From Sandaracinaceae bacterium (lineage in GTDB: Bacteria; Myxococcota_A; Polyangia; Polyangiales; Houyiibacteriaceae): a stretch of 16,033 nt of DNA. Position numbers and translations under genes: made by a program. Every line of letters begins with the position of its first letter. The first letter of the stretch is position 1. Positions 7,044 through 15,200 of the stretch are shown piece after piece. Under the pieces are notes generated by a model that was not told where the DNA came from, ran no database searches, and saw nothing but the letters and a program-made list of their open reading frames with translations. Location: assembly GCA_012514415.1 (NCBI GenBank), contig JAAZAH010000144.1, forward strand, positions 1-16,033, read 5' to 3'.

Positions 7044-8945
7044 ATGAAAGGGAGTACGCCGACAGCCGCGCCGCGGGCGCAGGAGAAGCGAAGGCAGGCC
7101 GTATCGCTCATCGGGATCGTCCTTCTGCTTTTCGGCGCGCTCATTCCGTCCACGGCGAGCGCCAACCCGCAAGTGGAGATCCAAAGCGTTGCGCGACCCG
7201 ATCGCGTCGTTGTGGGGCAACGGCTCACTTTCGAGATCCGCGTCGACGTCGCGGGCGGGCGCATCGATCGCGTCGAACTCCCCTCTCTTGATGGGTTCAC
7301 CATCCTCGGGCACCAAAAGAGCTCGCCCGTGCGCTTCCAGTTCGGGCTTCGCGGGCGCTCAAACGTCGAGGCATCCGAGATTCATACGTTCACGCTACGC
7401 GCCGATCGCGCCGGAACCATGCGCATCGCCGCACCGAAAGCGGTCGTCGAGGGCGCCCACTATGAGGGGACCCCCGTGGAGATCGAGGTCGCGCCCGATC
7501 CGTCTCGCGCCGCACCACCCATCATGCCTTCACCCACCGCACCATCGGATGGGGGAGCGGATGCGACTCGAGGCCCCACCGGCATCACGGATCCCGACGC
7601 GCTCTTTGATGCACGCGTCTTTCTTCGGACGACGATCGATCGCGATGAAGTCTTCATCGGCGATCAGCTCACCTATACCATCGAGCTCTACACGCGGGTC
7701 AATGGCTCGCCACGCTTCTCGACCGAACCAGGCCTCGACGGCTTCTGGCTCCATGAGTTGATCGACATCGATCAGCCGACGGAGGAGCGGCGCGAGATCG
7801 TTCGTGGTGTCCCATTCCGCGTCTATACCCTCCGCCGCATCGCAGCCTTCCCACTGCGTACCGGCGAGCTTTCCATCGAACCGCCCACGCTTCAGATGAG
7901 CCTCTCGAGCGCTTTCGGACTGAGCCGCGGCGAAACGCTCGAACGCCGCGGACAGAAGCTAAGCGTCCGGGTAAAGCCCCTACCGGACCGTGTGCCGAGC
8001 GATGCGCTCGTTGGCGAGTTCACGCTCCGCGCCCAGGTCGATCGCGAGCGCATCAAGGTCGGCGAAGCGCTCACGTACACCGTCATCCTCGAAGGACGCG
8101 GGAACCTCAGCGATCTGGACCTTCCCCTGCCCGATCTCCCCGGCCTGCGCGTCCTCGCGCCCGAGCGGAATCTGACACTTACGCGCCGCGGAGGGAAGGT
8201 ACATAGCCGACTCGAGACTCGCTTTCTCATCATCGCCGAAGAACCTGGGCAGCCGCTCCTTCCCGCGCTTCGCCTCCCTGTATTCAACCCCGAGACGGAA
8301 CGCTTCGATTCACTCACAACGCGCACCATCCAGCTCGATATCCGCGATGAATCGGGAGCCTCCGTCCCGAGCGCTCCTCCTCAAAGCGCCTCTTCGCCGG
8401 ATTCCCCGGAATCCATCAGCCCCGAGGCGGCTCGGCTCGGCTCGTTCCGGCTTCGTTCCGATCTGCGCATGTCGCGGCGCTCCTTCCCCGAGCAGCCTCT
8501 ATTTCTCGTTGCGCTCGCCATCCCTCCGCTCGCTTTCGCTGGCGCGCTTTTCGGTCGGTGGTGGCGAAGGAGGCGCGGTGAAGAGCGTGAGCTGAGAGCG
8601 CGACAGCGCCGTCACGAGCAGCTTCTCGCCCTCGCTCGCGAGCGCCGTAAAGGCTCTGATGCGGCCGGGCTCTACGCCGCGATTGGGGCTGCGATCCACG
8701 CCGCCCTCGACGGAATCCTCGGTGAGAACACACGAGGGATGACGCGGCGCGAGCTCGACGACGCCCTTCGTGAGCGCGGACTCCCGAGCGATCTCATCTC
8801 GCGACTCATCGAGGAGCTGGAGGGACTCGATTTCGCGCGATTCAGTCAAAGCAGCACCGCCGAGGACGAGATGGATCGGGCGCTCAGCCGCGCCGAGTCG
8901 CTCCTCGACCGGATCGATGACTTCAAGCAAAGAGGGAGCCAATGA
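7044..8945 (+). CDS. batD: BatD-like membrane protein
   Basis: A 633-residue BatD family protein. From the ATG at 7044 it has a basic N-region, a hydrophobic core (SLIGIVLLLFGALIP) and a likely signal-peptidase site after TASA (about residue 35). Tandem beta-sandwich domains then fill about 36-450, visible from the recurring pattern RVVVGQRLTFEIRV, EVFIGDQLTYTIEL and RIKVGEALTYTVIL. One transmembrane helix (about 485-506) is followed by a basic stop-transfer WWRRRRGEE and an alpha-helical cytoplasmic domain. The open frame extends upstream to an ATG at 6555, but that 163-codon stretch is the out-of-frame shadow of the batC acidic tract. The 7044 start creates a proper signal peptide one base after the batC stop. 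The ribosome-binding site is weak, so translation probably depends on reinitiation. BatD identity is secure by architecture and operon position. Confidence 0.93.
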   Translation: MKGSTPTAAPRAQEKRRQAVSLIGIVLLLFGALIPSTASANPQVEIQSVARPDRVVVGQRLTFEIRVDVAGGRIDRVELPSLDGFTILGHQKSSPVRFQFGLRGRSNVEASEIHTFTLRADRAGTMRIAAPKAVVEGAHYEGTPVEIEVAPDPSRAAPPIMPSPTAPSDGGADATRGPTGITDPDALFDARVFLRTTIDRDEVFIGDQLTYTIELYTRVNGSPRFSTEPGLDGFWLHELIDIDQPTEERREIVRGVPFRVYTLRRIAAFPLRTGELSIEPPTLQMSLSSAFGLSRGETLERRGQKLSVRVKPLPDRVPSDALVGEFTLRAQVDRERIKVGEALTYTVILEGRGNLSDLDLPLPDLPGLRVLAPERNLTLTRRGGKVHSRLETRFLIIAEEPGQPLLPALRLPVFNPETERFDSLTTRTIQLDIRDESGASVPSAPPQSASSPDSPESISPEAARLGSFRLRSDLRMSRRSFPEQPLFLVALAIPPLAFAGALFGRWWRRRRGEERELRARQRRHEQLLALARERRKGSDAAGLYAAIGAAIHAALDGILGENTRGMTRRELDDALRERGLPSDLISRLIEELEGLDFARFSQSSTAEDEMDRALSRAESLLDRIDDFKQRGSQ

Positions 8946-9763
8946 GAGCCGCCGCCCGCTCCTTTCGCGTGGTCGCCCTCTTCGCCGTGCTCGGTTCAAT
9001 CGGCCTCGGCTTCGCGCGACCCACTTCGGCCGACGCCGGTCTACGCGCCATCGAGCAACGCGCGCATCAAGCGATCCGCGCGGGCGACTATGAATCTGCC
9101 ATTGCCGCGTTCGAAGATCTGGAGCGCGCTGGCGTCGCCGATCCGAACATCTATTACGATCGCGCGCTCGCCCACCTTCGGCTGAATGAGCTTGGCAAGG
9201 CGATCGTCTGGCTCGAGCGCGCACGCTTCCTCGCACCTTTCGATGCCGAGATCCAATCCGCACTTGCGCAAACGACGAGTTTGCTTCGCGAGGAGCGTGA
9301 AAACGAGAACCACGGTGAGCCACTCTACAGCCCCGAGAGCTTTCTCACCTCGACGACGGCGCTCATCGGGAAAGATCTTCTCGGTGCCCTCGCGCTCTTC
9401 TTCGAGCTCGTCTGTTTCATCAGTGTGTTCCTGCTGATCTCGAGCCAGAACGAGCGCCTCCGCATCGCGCTCGGCCTCGTCTCCTCCTTTAGCTTCATCC
9501 TATTTCTAGCGATGCTCGTCGGCATCGGCGCGCGGCTCGAGTGGTTCAGCGAGGGCAATCGCGCTGTGCTCGTCGCGAAAGAGGCCGTGCTTCGTGCCGG
9601 CCCGGACGAGGCTGCGGAGGGGCGCCGCATCATCCGCGAAGGAGATCGCTTCCTCGTCATCGGCGAACGACGCGGATTTTATGAGGTTCGCCTCCCCGAC
9701 GCCGACCGCGGCTTTCTCGAACGTGATTCGCTCCTCATCCTCCGCCCGAAGAGAACGGATTGA
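8942..9763 (+). CDS. batE: BatE-like TPR / membrane / SH3-like protein
   Basis: Last gene of the Bat operon (273 aa). It has an N-terminal signal segment (about 9-31, VVALFAVLGSIGLGFA then TSADA); TPR helices at about 34-115 (AIRAGDYESAIAAFEDLERA; YYDRALAHLRLNELGKAIVWLERA); two membrane helices at about 139-160 (LLGALALFFELVCFISVFLL) and 170-194 (ALGLVSSFSFILFLAML); and a C-terminal bacterial SH3-like domain (about 203-270; VLRAGPDEA, GDRFLVIGERRGFYEVRL, GFLERDSLLIL). This TPR, two helices and SH3 order is the BatE plan. AGGGAG at 8933-8938 precedes the ATG, which overlaps the batD stop as ATGA. The SH3-like part probably binds an envelope ligand, which is inference. Only 45 nt follow before the next gene, with no terminator visible. 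Confidence 0.92.
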   Translation: MRAAARSFRVVALFAVLGSIGLGFARPTSADAGLRAIEQRAHQAIRAGDYESAIAAFEDLERAGVADPNIYYDRALAHLRLNELGKAIVWLERARFLAPFDAEIQSALAQTTSLLREERENENHGEPLYSPESFLTSTTALIGKDLLGALALFFELVCFISVFLLISSQNERLRIALGLVSSFSFILFLAMLVGIGARLEWFSEGNRAVLVAKEAVLRAGPDEAAEGRRIIREGDRFLVIGERRGFYEVRLPDADRGFLERDSLLILRPKRTD

Positions 9764-9808
9764 CACGGCGCGTAACAGCGTAGACCATCCGGGAATAGGA
9801 ACGCCGAT

Positions 9809-10204
9809 ATGACATCGCTCGATTTTGATCACCTGAAGATCCTCGTCGCCGACGATGACTTTCAGATCCTCAGCCTGGTGGCTGGACGCGCCAAGAGACT
9901 CAGCTCCAACGTCGTCGAAGCCCATGATGGAGAGGAGGCGCTCGCCCTCGCCAAGGAACATCAGCCCGATCTCGTCGTCCTCGACGTCATGATGCCTGGA
10001 CTGAGCGGATGGGAGGTCTGCCGCGCCATTCGAGAAGAAGAGAGCTTGAAGGGGACGCGCATCCTGATGCTCACCGGCATCGGCGAGCGACTCAACGAAA
10101 TGACCTCACCGCTCTACGGAGCCGATGATTTTCTCGATAAGCCCTTCGATTTCGATGAGCTCGACGCACGCATGCGCGCTCTGCTCGTGCGCGAGCGAAG
10201 CTGA
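9809..10204 (+). CDS. Stand-alone response regulator receiver protein
   Basis: A 131-residue protein consisting of a single CheY-like receiver domain with no output domain. It accepts phosphate from a sensor kinase and presumably passes the signal on by protein contact. Key residues are present: acidic pair D15/D16 (LVADDD), phosphoacceptor D59 in LVVLDVMMPG, switch T89 in LMLTGIG, and K111 in DKPFDF. The stretch from 90 to 107 (GIGERLNEMTSPLYGADD) departs from the usual alpha-4 pattern. AGGA at 9797-9800 precedes the ATG by 8 nt. It is 45 nt downstream of batE and 34 nt upstream of the parvulin gene, in the same direction, so it may be co-transcribed. No kinase gene is in the window, so the pathway is unknown. 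Confidence 0.93.
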   Translation: MTSLDFDHLKILVADDDFQILSLVAGRAKRLSSNVVEAHDGEEALALAKEHQPDLVVLDVMMPGLSGWEVCRAIREEESLKGTRILMLTGIGERLNEMTSPLYGADDFLDKPFDFDELDARMRALLVRERS

Positions 10205-10231
10205 GACATTCCTGGGTTTCCGTATTATATA
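10203..10231 (+). promoter_or_regulatory. Possible internal promoter before the PPIase lipoprotein gene
   Basis: The 34-nt gap holds a conspicuous AT burst (TATTATATA, 10223-10231) in GC-rich DNA. GAGACA (10203-10208, 4 of 6 to TTGACA) and TATATA (10226-10231, 4 of 6 to TATAAT) are 17 nt apart. Transcription would then begin almost at the start codon at 10239, giving a nearly leaderless message, which weakens the call. Confidence 0.3.
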
Positions 10232-10238
10232 GAGCGCG

Positions 10239-11192
10239 ATGCGTCTCTCCCTCACGATCCTAATTCTCGCTTCGCTGCTCGCTGCATGCGGAAAGCGTGA
10301 GGCCGCGCCCAAGATCGAGGCCAAGTACGGCCTTTCGGAGGAAGAGCTGCGAGCGCCGGTCGCGACCATCGGCGATCGCGTGATCACAGCGCGTGATTTC
10401 GCCGACCACCTCGCCGAGCAAAGCCCCTACCTACGCGCCCGCTACGAAAACGTCGAGCGCCGACGGGAGCTCCTCGAGAACATGGTGCGCTTTGAGCTCT
10501 TCGCGATCGAGGCCGAGCGCAAGGGCTATCTCGAACGCCCCGAGATCCGGCGCGTAGAAAACCATCTGCTCATTGACGCACTGCTCCGAGAAGAAGTCGA
10601 CGCGAAGATTCAAGCGCTCGAGTTTCCCGAAGAAGAGCTTCGGGCCTACTACGAAGCGAACCTCAGCGACTACCTTCAGCCCGAGCAGGTGCGGGCGAGC
10701 CATATCCTCCTCGCTGATGAGCGTAGCGCACGCGCACTCCTGAAAGAGCTGCGCGAATCTGGGCCGGAGGACATCGAACGCTTCCGCGAGGCCGCCCTCG
10801 AGCGCTCGATCGACGAAGAGACGAAGCTCCGTTATGGCGATCTACGCTTTTTTAGCCGAGTCGAGGAACGAATGGCGGGTGAGCTCGAGCTTCCGCGGGA
10901 GCTGGTCGATGCCGCCTTTTCGATCGATGAGATCGGTGGGCTCTACCCGGAACCGGTCAAGACCGATCGCGGCTATCACCTCATTAAACTCACCGCCAAA
11001 CGCCCCGCGCTGCAGCGCAGCTTCGAAGAAGTCCGCGCCATTATCGAGGCGCGTTTTCGGCGGGAACGGAGACGCGAGGCGATCCGCGAGCTGGTGGATC
11101 GACTCCGCGACAAAGCCTCCGTTGAGATCGACATCGAGCTGCTTAACCGACTGGCACATGCGCATCAGCCGTCGCAAGAAGAGACGGAATGA
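10239..11192 (+). CDS. Parvulin-type peptidyl-prolyl isomerase, lipoprotein
   Basis: A 317-residue exported folding factor that isomerises X-Pro bonds in envelope proteins. It has a lipoprotein signal with lipobox LLAAC (lipidated Cys17), a SurA/PrsA-type helical N-terminal region (about 38-138: VATIGDRVITARDFADHL; LLENMVRFELFAIEAERKGY), and one PpiC parvulin domain (about 139-245). Parvulin motifs seen are VRASHILL (141-148), a gapped GDLRFFSR (about 180-187) and TDRGYHLIKL (232-241). The C-terminal helix returns to the chaperone core. The ribosome-binding site is weak (AGAG at 10231-10234). It overlaps the following surA-like gene as ATGA. The lipid anchor would hold it at the inner or outer membrane; which one is not determinable here. 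PrsA-like function is inferred from architecture. Confidence 0.92.
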   Translation: MRLSLTILILASLLAACGKREAAPKIEAKYGLSEEELRAPVATIGDRVITARDFADHLAEQSPYLRARYENVERRRELLENMVRFELFAIEAERKGYLERPEIRRVENHLLIDALLREEVDAKIQALEFPEEELRAYYEANLSDYLQPEQVRASHILLADERSARALLKELRESGPEDIERFREAALERSIDEETKLRYGDLRFFSRVEERMAGELELPRELVDAAFSIDEIGGLYPEPVKTDRGYHLIKLTAKRPALQRSFEEVRAIIEARFRRERRREAIRELVDRLRDKASVEIDIELLNRLAHAHQPSQEETE

Positions 11193-12193
11193 TGTTTCGC
11201 CGCCATGAATCGCTGACAATCCTCTCGACATTGGGTCTCGCGATCGTCCTCGCGGCGATCTCACCGCCGCCCCGGGCGCAAGCAGAGGTTATCGAGCGCG
11301 TCGTTGGCGTCGTCAACGATCGCGCCATCTACTTGAGCGATCTACGTCAGCGCGCCCTTCCCTTCCTCGAGCGGCTCGCCTCCGTCCCCGCATCACGCCG
11401 CGAAGAAGGACGGCAGGCGATCTACGCTCAGGTCGTCGAACAACTCATCAACGAGGAACTCATCCGCCAAGCGGCGATGAAGCTCGAAATTCGCGTAACC
11501 AACCAAGAGGTCGAATCCGCCGTCCGGAACGTGATCGAGCAAAACAACCTCACACCTGAGGAATTCTGGGAGGCAGTCTACGAGCAGGGGTTCTCCGAAG
11601 CGCAATATCGGAAGAACCTCCGCGATCAGCTCCTTCATATGAAAGTGATGAACCAACGCGTCAGAGCACGCGTGAACATCACCGAACGCGACGTGCGTCG
11701 CGAATACGAGCGGCGGGCTCGCCAAGCGAATCAGCGGCTTCGATTTCGGGCAAGCCATATCTTCTTTCCCTTTCCAGCCGGCGCCGGCGTGGTCGAGATC
11801 GCCGAAATCCGCGACCGTGCGATCGCATTGCGGAGAGAGCTCCGCGATGAAAGCAGCTTCCAAGCGGCGCTTGGAAGCGAGATCGGCGGACACCTCGGAT
11901 GGCTCAACCAGGGCGATTTGCCGCGCGAGCTCGAGGAGGGACTCGCCACCCTCGCTCGGGGTGAGATCAGCGAACCCGTCCTTGGGCCTGCCGGCTATCA
12001 CATCTTCCTTCTTCATGAACGCGAGCGGGCTGGCGCAAGTGAAATCCCGCCTTACGATGCCGTGAAGGACGAGATCTACCGCTCGATGCTCGATGAAGCG
12101 ATGGAGCGCCAAGAAGCCCTCTTTCTAGAAGAGCTGAGGCGCGATGCCGAGGTGAAGATCCTTCTTGAGCTCGGGCCGCGCGCCTCAAAATGA
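11189..12193 (+). CDS. surA: SurA-like periplasmic chaperone / peptidyl-prolyl isomerase
   Basis: A 334-residue periplasmic chaperone expected to escort outer-membrane proteins. It has a cleavable signal peptide (hydrophobic 10-24, likely cut after RAQA near 32), a SurA N-terminal domain (about 33-165; VERVVGVVNDRAIYLSDL-type opening, VVEQLINEELIRQAAMKL, NNLTPEEFWEAVYEQGFSEAQYRK), and one parvulin domain (about 185-286; RFRASHIFFPF, GGHLGWLNQGDLP, GPAGYHIFLL). E. coli SurA has two parvulin domains and is longer, so this is the single-domain form common outside gammaproteobacteria. The start is ATGATG: 11189 overlaps the previous stop, and 11192 is an equally possible start. The tandem with the lipoprotein parvulin and the position before mfd resemble deltaproteobacterial neighbourhoods as I recall them. 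The symbol reflects family, not proven orthology. Confidence 0.9.
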   Translation: MMFRRHESLTILSTLGLAIVLAAISPPPRAQAEVIERVVGVVNDRAIYLSDLRQRALPFLERLASVPASRREEGRQAIYAQVVEQLINEELIRQAAMKLEIRVTNQEVESAVRNVIEQNNLTPEEFWEAVYEQGFSEAQYRKNLRDQLLHMKVMNQRVRARVNITERDVRREYERRARQANQRLRFRASHIFFPFPAGAGVVEIAEIRDRAIALRRELRDESSFQAALGSEIGGHLGWLNQGDLPRELEEGLATLARGEISEPVLGPAGYHIFLLHERERAGASEIPPYDAVKDEIYRSMLDEAMERQEALFLEELRRDAEVKILLELGPRASK

Positions 12194-12220
12194 GCTCCCT
12201 CATTTGTGGACGATCACCGC

Positions 12221-15200
12221 ATGACTGAGAGACTCGATCCCATCGAGGGTGGCCTCCGTCGGGCTACTGGACGCGTGGAGGATCTCCTCGCAGGCCTCCA
12301 AGAGCCAGCCGACGCGGCGCCCCTGCACCTCACCGGCCTTCCGCGCGCCGCGCTCGCATTCGCGCTTGGTCGCGCCATCCGAGAGCGGCGCATCGAGCGT
12401 CTCCTGATCCTTCTCCCCGATCCCGAGAGCGCGCTGAAGTTCGTCGACGACCTTCGAGTCTTTGCAGGCGATGAGCATCGCAATGGCGTCCTTCATTATC
12501 CCGCCTCCGAAAACAATCCCTTCCTCGAGATCGCGCCAGACCGGCGTGCTGCGATGGAGAGGCTCTCGGTTCTTTCGCGCCTCTCACGCGGACTCCCCGT
12601 GAGCGCCATCGTCAGCTCCATCGCCGGTGCCATTCGGAGGGTGCCACCGCGCGCTCTCCTCCGTGAGCGGAGCCTCCTTCTCGAAGTCCTCAGTGAAGTC
12701 GACCGCGATGATCTCATCGATACGCTCGAGGCCAGCGGATACCTTCGCGTTCCAATCGCCGAAGATCCCGGGACGTACGCCGTACGCGGCGGTCTCATCG
12801 ACATTTATCCCCCATCGGCCGAGCTCCCCGCGCGCGTCGAATTCGATGACGATCTCATCGCCTCCATCCACAACTTCGATCCCGAGGATCAGCTCACCAA
12901 AGGAGAGATTCCCGAGCTCTTCATTCATCCGGTCCGCGAGATCCTTCTCGGAGACGCCGAGACCGCGCTCGCTCGGGAACGCATCCGTGCGCTCGCAGAC
13001 GAAGCCAATATCCCATCGCGCACCGCACGAAAACTCATCGAGGATATCGAAGAGGGACGCGCGTTCTATGGGATCGAGCGCTTTCTCCCCGCGTTCTATG
13101 CACATCTCGAGACGCTCTTCGATCTGGCAGGGCCCGACTCACGCGTCGTTGTCTACGATCCATCGGCCACCGCAAAAGAGGCTCGGTCGCTGCTTGATGA
13201 GGCCGAGGCGGATCGCCTCGCGCGCGTCGATGAAGGTGAGCCGGTCTACCCGCTCGAGGCGCTTTACCTGAGCGAAGAGGAGGCGCTCGAAGAGATCGAG
13301 GCGCGCTCGCCGCTTATCGTTCATCGGGTGGCGACGCTCGGAAGCTCGGCCGGCGAAGAATCCCCCCTCGCATCGCTCGATGCCGTGCCGGATGAGGATG
13401 CGCTCCTGCACCTTGGCGCCGAAGACCACTCCGCCCTCCTCGCCGAGCTCAAGGCGCGTCGCGCCGCCGCCGATCGCGACGATGCGCTCGCACCCATCGC
13501 CGAACGCACCGCGCGCTTTCTCGATGTCGGCCTTCGTGTTTTCTTTACCGCGCGCTCGAGCGCACAAGCCGAGCGATTGGTCCGCCTTCTCTCGAGCTAT
13601 TCGATCCCGATCGAGCGCGAGATCGTCCCATTCAAGCCAGCGCTACTCGAAGGAGGCGGCCGAAAGGTCCGTGCGCTCGTCACGATCGGTGAGCTCTCCG
13701 AAGGCGCGCTGCTTCCGACCGAGGGGCTTGTCTTCATCACGGAGGAAGAACTCTTCGGTACGCGGCGAACCCGTGTGCGACAGCGCCGAGCAGGACGGCG
13801 CACCCGGCGCGGTGAGGCCTTCCTTGAGGACCTCCGAGAGCTGCAGGTGGGTGACTACGTCGTCCACGCGGACCACGGAGTCGGGCGTTATCTCGGACTC
13901 GAGAAGAAGCAGGTCTCACTCTCGAAAAATGAGCGCTATCACGGGGTCGAAGCCGCGAGCTTCGAGGTGCTCGTCGTCGAGTATGCCGGAGGGGATCGCC
14001 TCTACCTCCCGATCACGCGCCTCCACCAGATTCAGAAATTTGCCGGCGCCGATGGGCACCAGCCCAAACTCGACCGGCTCGGCGGAGCGACATTCGCACG
14101 TAAAAAATCGACGGTCGAGCGCGCCGTCAAACAGATGGCGGAAGAGCTCCTCACGCTCTACGCGGAGCGCGGAGCCGCGCGGAGACCAGCGCTGCCGCCG
14201 ATCGATCGGCTGTATGCCGAGTTCGAAGCGAGCTTTCCGTTCGAAGAAACTCCCGACCAAGCGCGTGCGATTGAGGACGTACTCGAAGATTTGGCATCGG
14301 ATCGACCGATGGATCGACTCGTCTGCGGTGATGTCGGCTTTGGAAAGACCGAGGTCGCGCTCCGCGCCGCGTTTCGGGTCGCCATCACGGGCCGCCAAGT
14401 CGCGGTGCTCTGCCCGACAACCGTCCTCGCGCAACAGCACCTCCTCACCTTCCGCGAGCGCTTTCGGGACTATCCGATCACCATCGGCTCGCTCTCTCGC
14501 TTCGTCGAGCGAAAAGAGCAAACAAAAACCATTGCGGGACTCAAGGCGGGAACCGTCGATATCGTGATCGGCACCCACCGCCTCCTCTCCAAGGACGTCC
14601 ATTTTCAGAACCTTGGCCTTTTGATCGTCGACGAGGAACAGCGATTTGGCGTCGCGCATAAAGAGCGGATCAAAAAGCTTCGCGCCGAGGTGGATGTCCT
14701 CACTTTGAGTGCGACGCCGATCCCGCGCACACTCCACCTCGCGCTTGGCGGGCTCCGCGATCTCAGCTTGATCACGACGGCGCCGGCCGATCGACGCGCC
14801 GTCCGGACTTTCGCGACGCGATGGGACGACCATACAATCCGCGAGGCGATTCAGCGCGAGCTGCGTCGGGGCGGTCAGGTCTTCTTCGTTTACAATCGCA
14901 TCGAGGGCCTTTACGAGCGCGCACAGCGACTCCAAGACCTCGTCCCCGACGCGAGGATCGCCGTAGCGCATGGGCAGATGAAGGAAGATCTGCTCGAGCG
15001 CACCATGACGGATTTCGTCAACGGCGATTACGACATCCTCTGCTCGACGGCGATCATCGAGAGCGGGATGGACATCGCCCGCGCCAACACGATGATCATC
15101 GATCGCGCAGACACCTTTGGCCTCAGCCAGCTCTACCAGCTCCGCGGACGCGTCGGACGGAGTCGAGAGCGCGCCTATTGCTATCTTGTCACTCCGCCGC

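Noticed and set aside
9764..9808. Terminator or promoter between batE and the receiver gene
   Set aside because: No inverted repeat with a T-run and no -35/-10 pair of reasonable quality could be found in these 45 nt.
2188..10378. Repeated GCGATCGC octamers resembling the cyanobacterial HIP1 palindrome
   Set aside because: About seven copies by hand count over the window, more than composition alone predicts but far below cyanobacterial density. Frequent GAT (Asp), CGC (Arg), GCG (Ala) and ATC (Ile) codons explain the GATCGC words, and all copies seen are in coding sequence.
13916..14971. Minus-strand open frame of 351 codons inside mfd
   Set aside because: It covers the RNAP-interacting and translocase region of Mfd, whose motifs are intact on the plus strand; the antisense product shows no domain.
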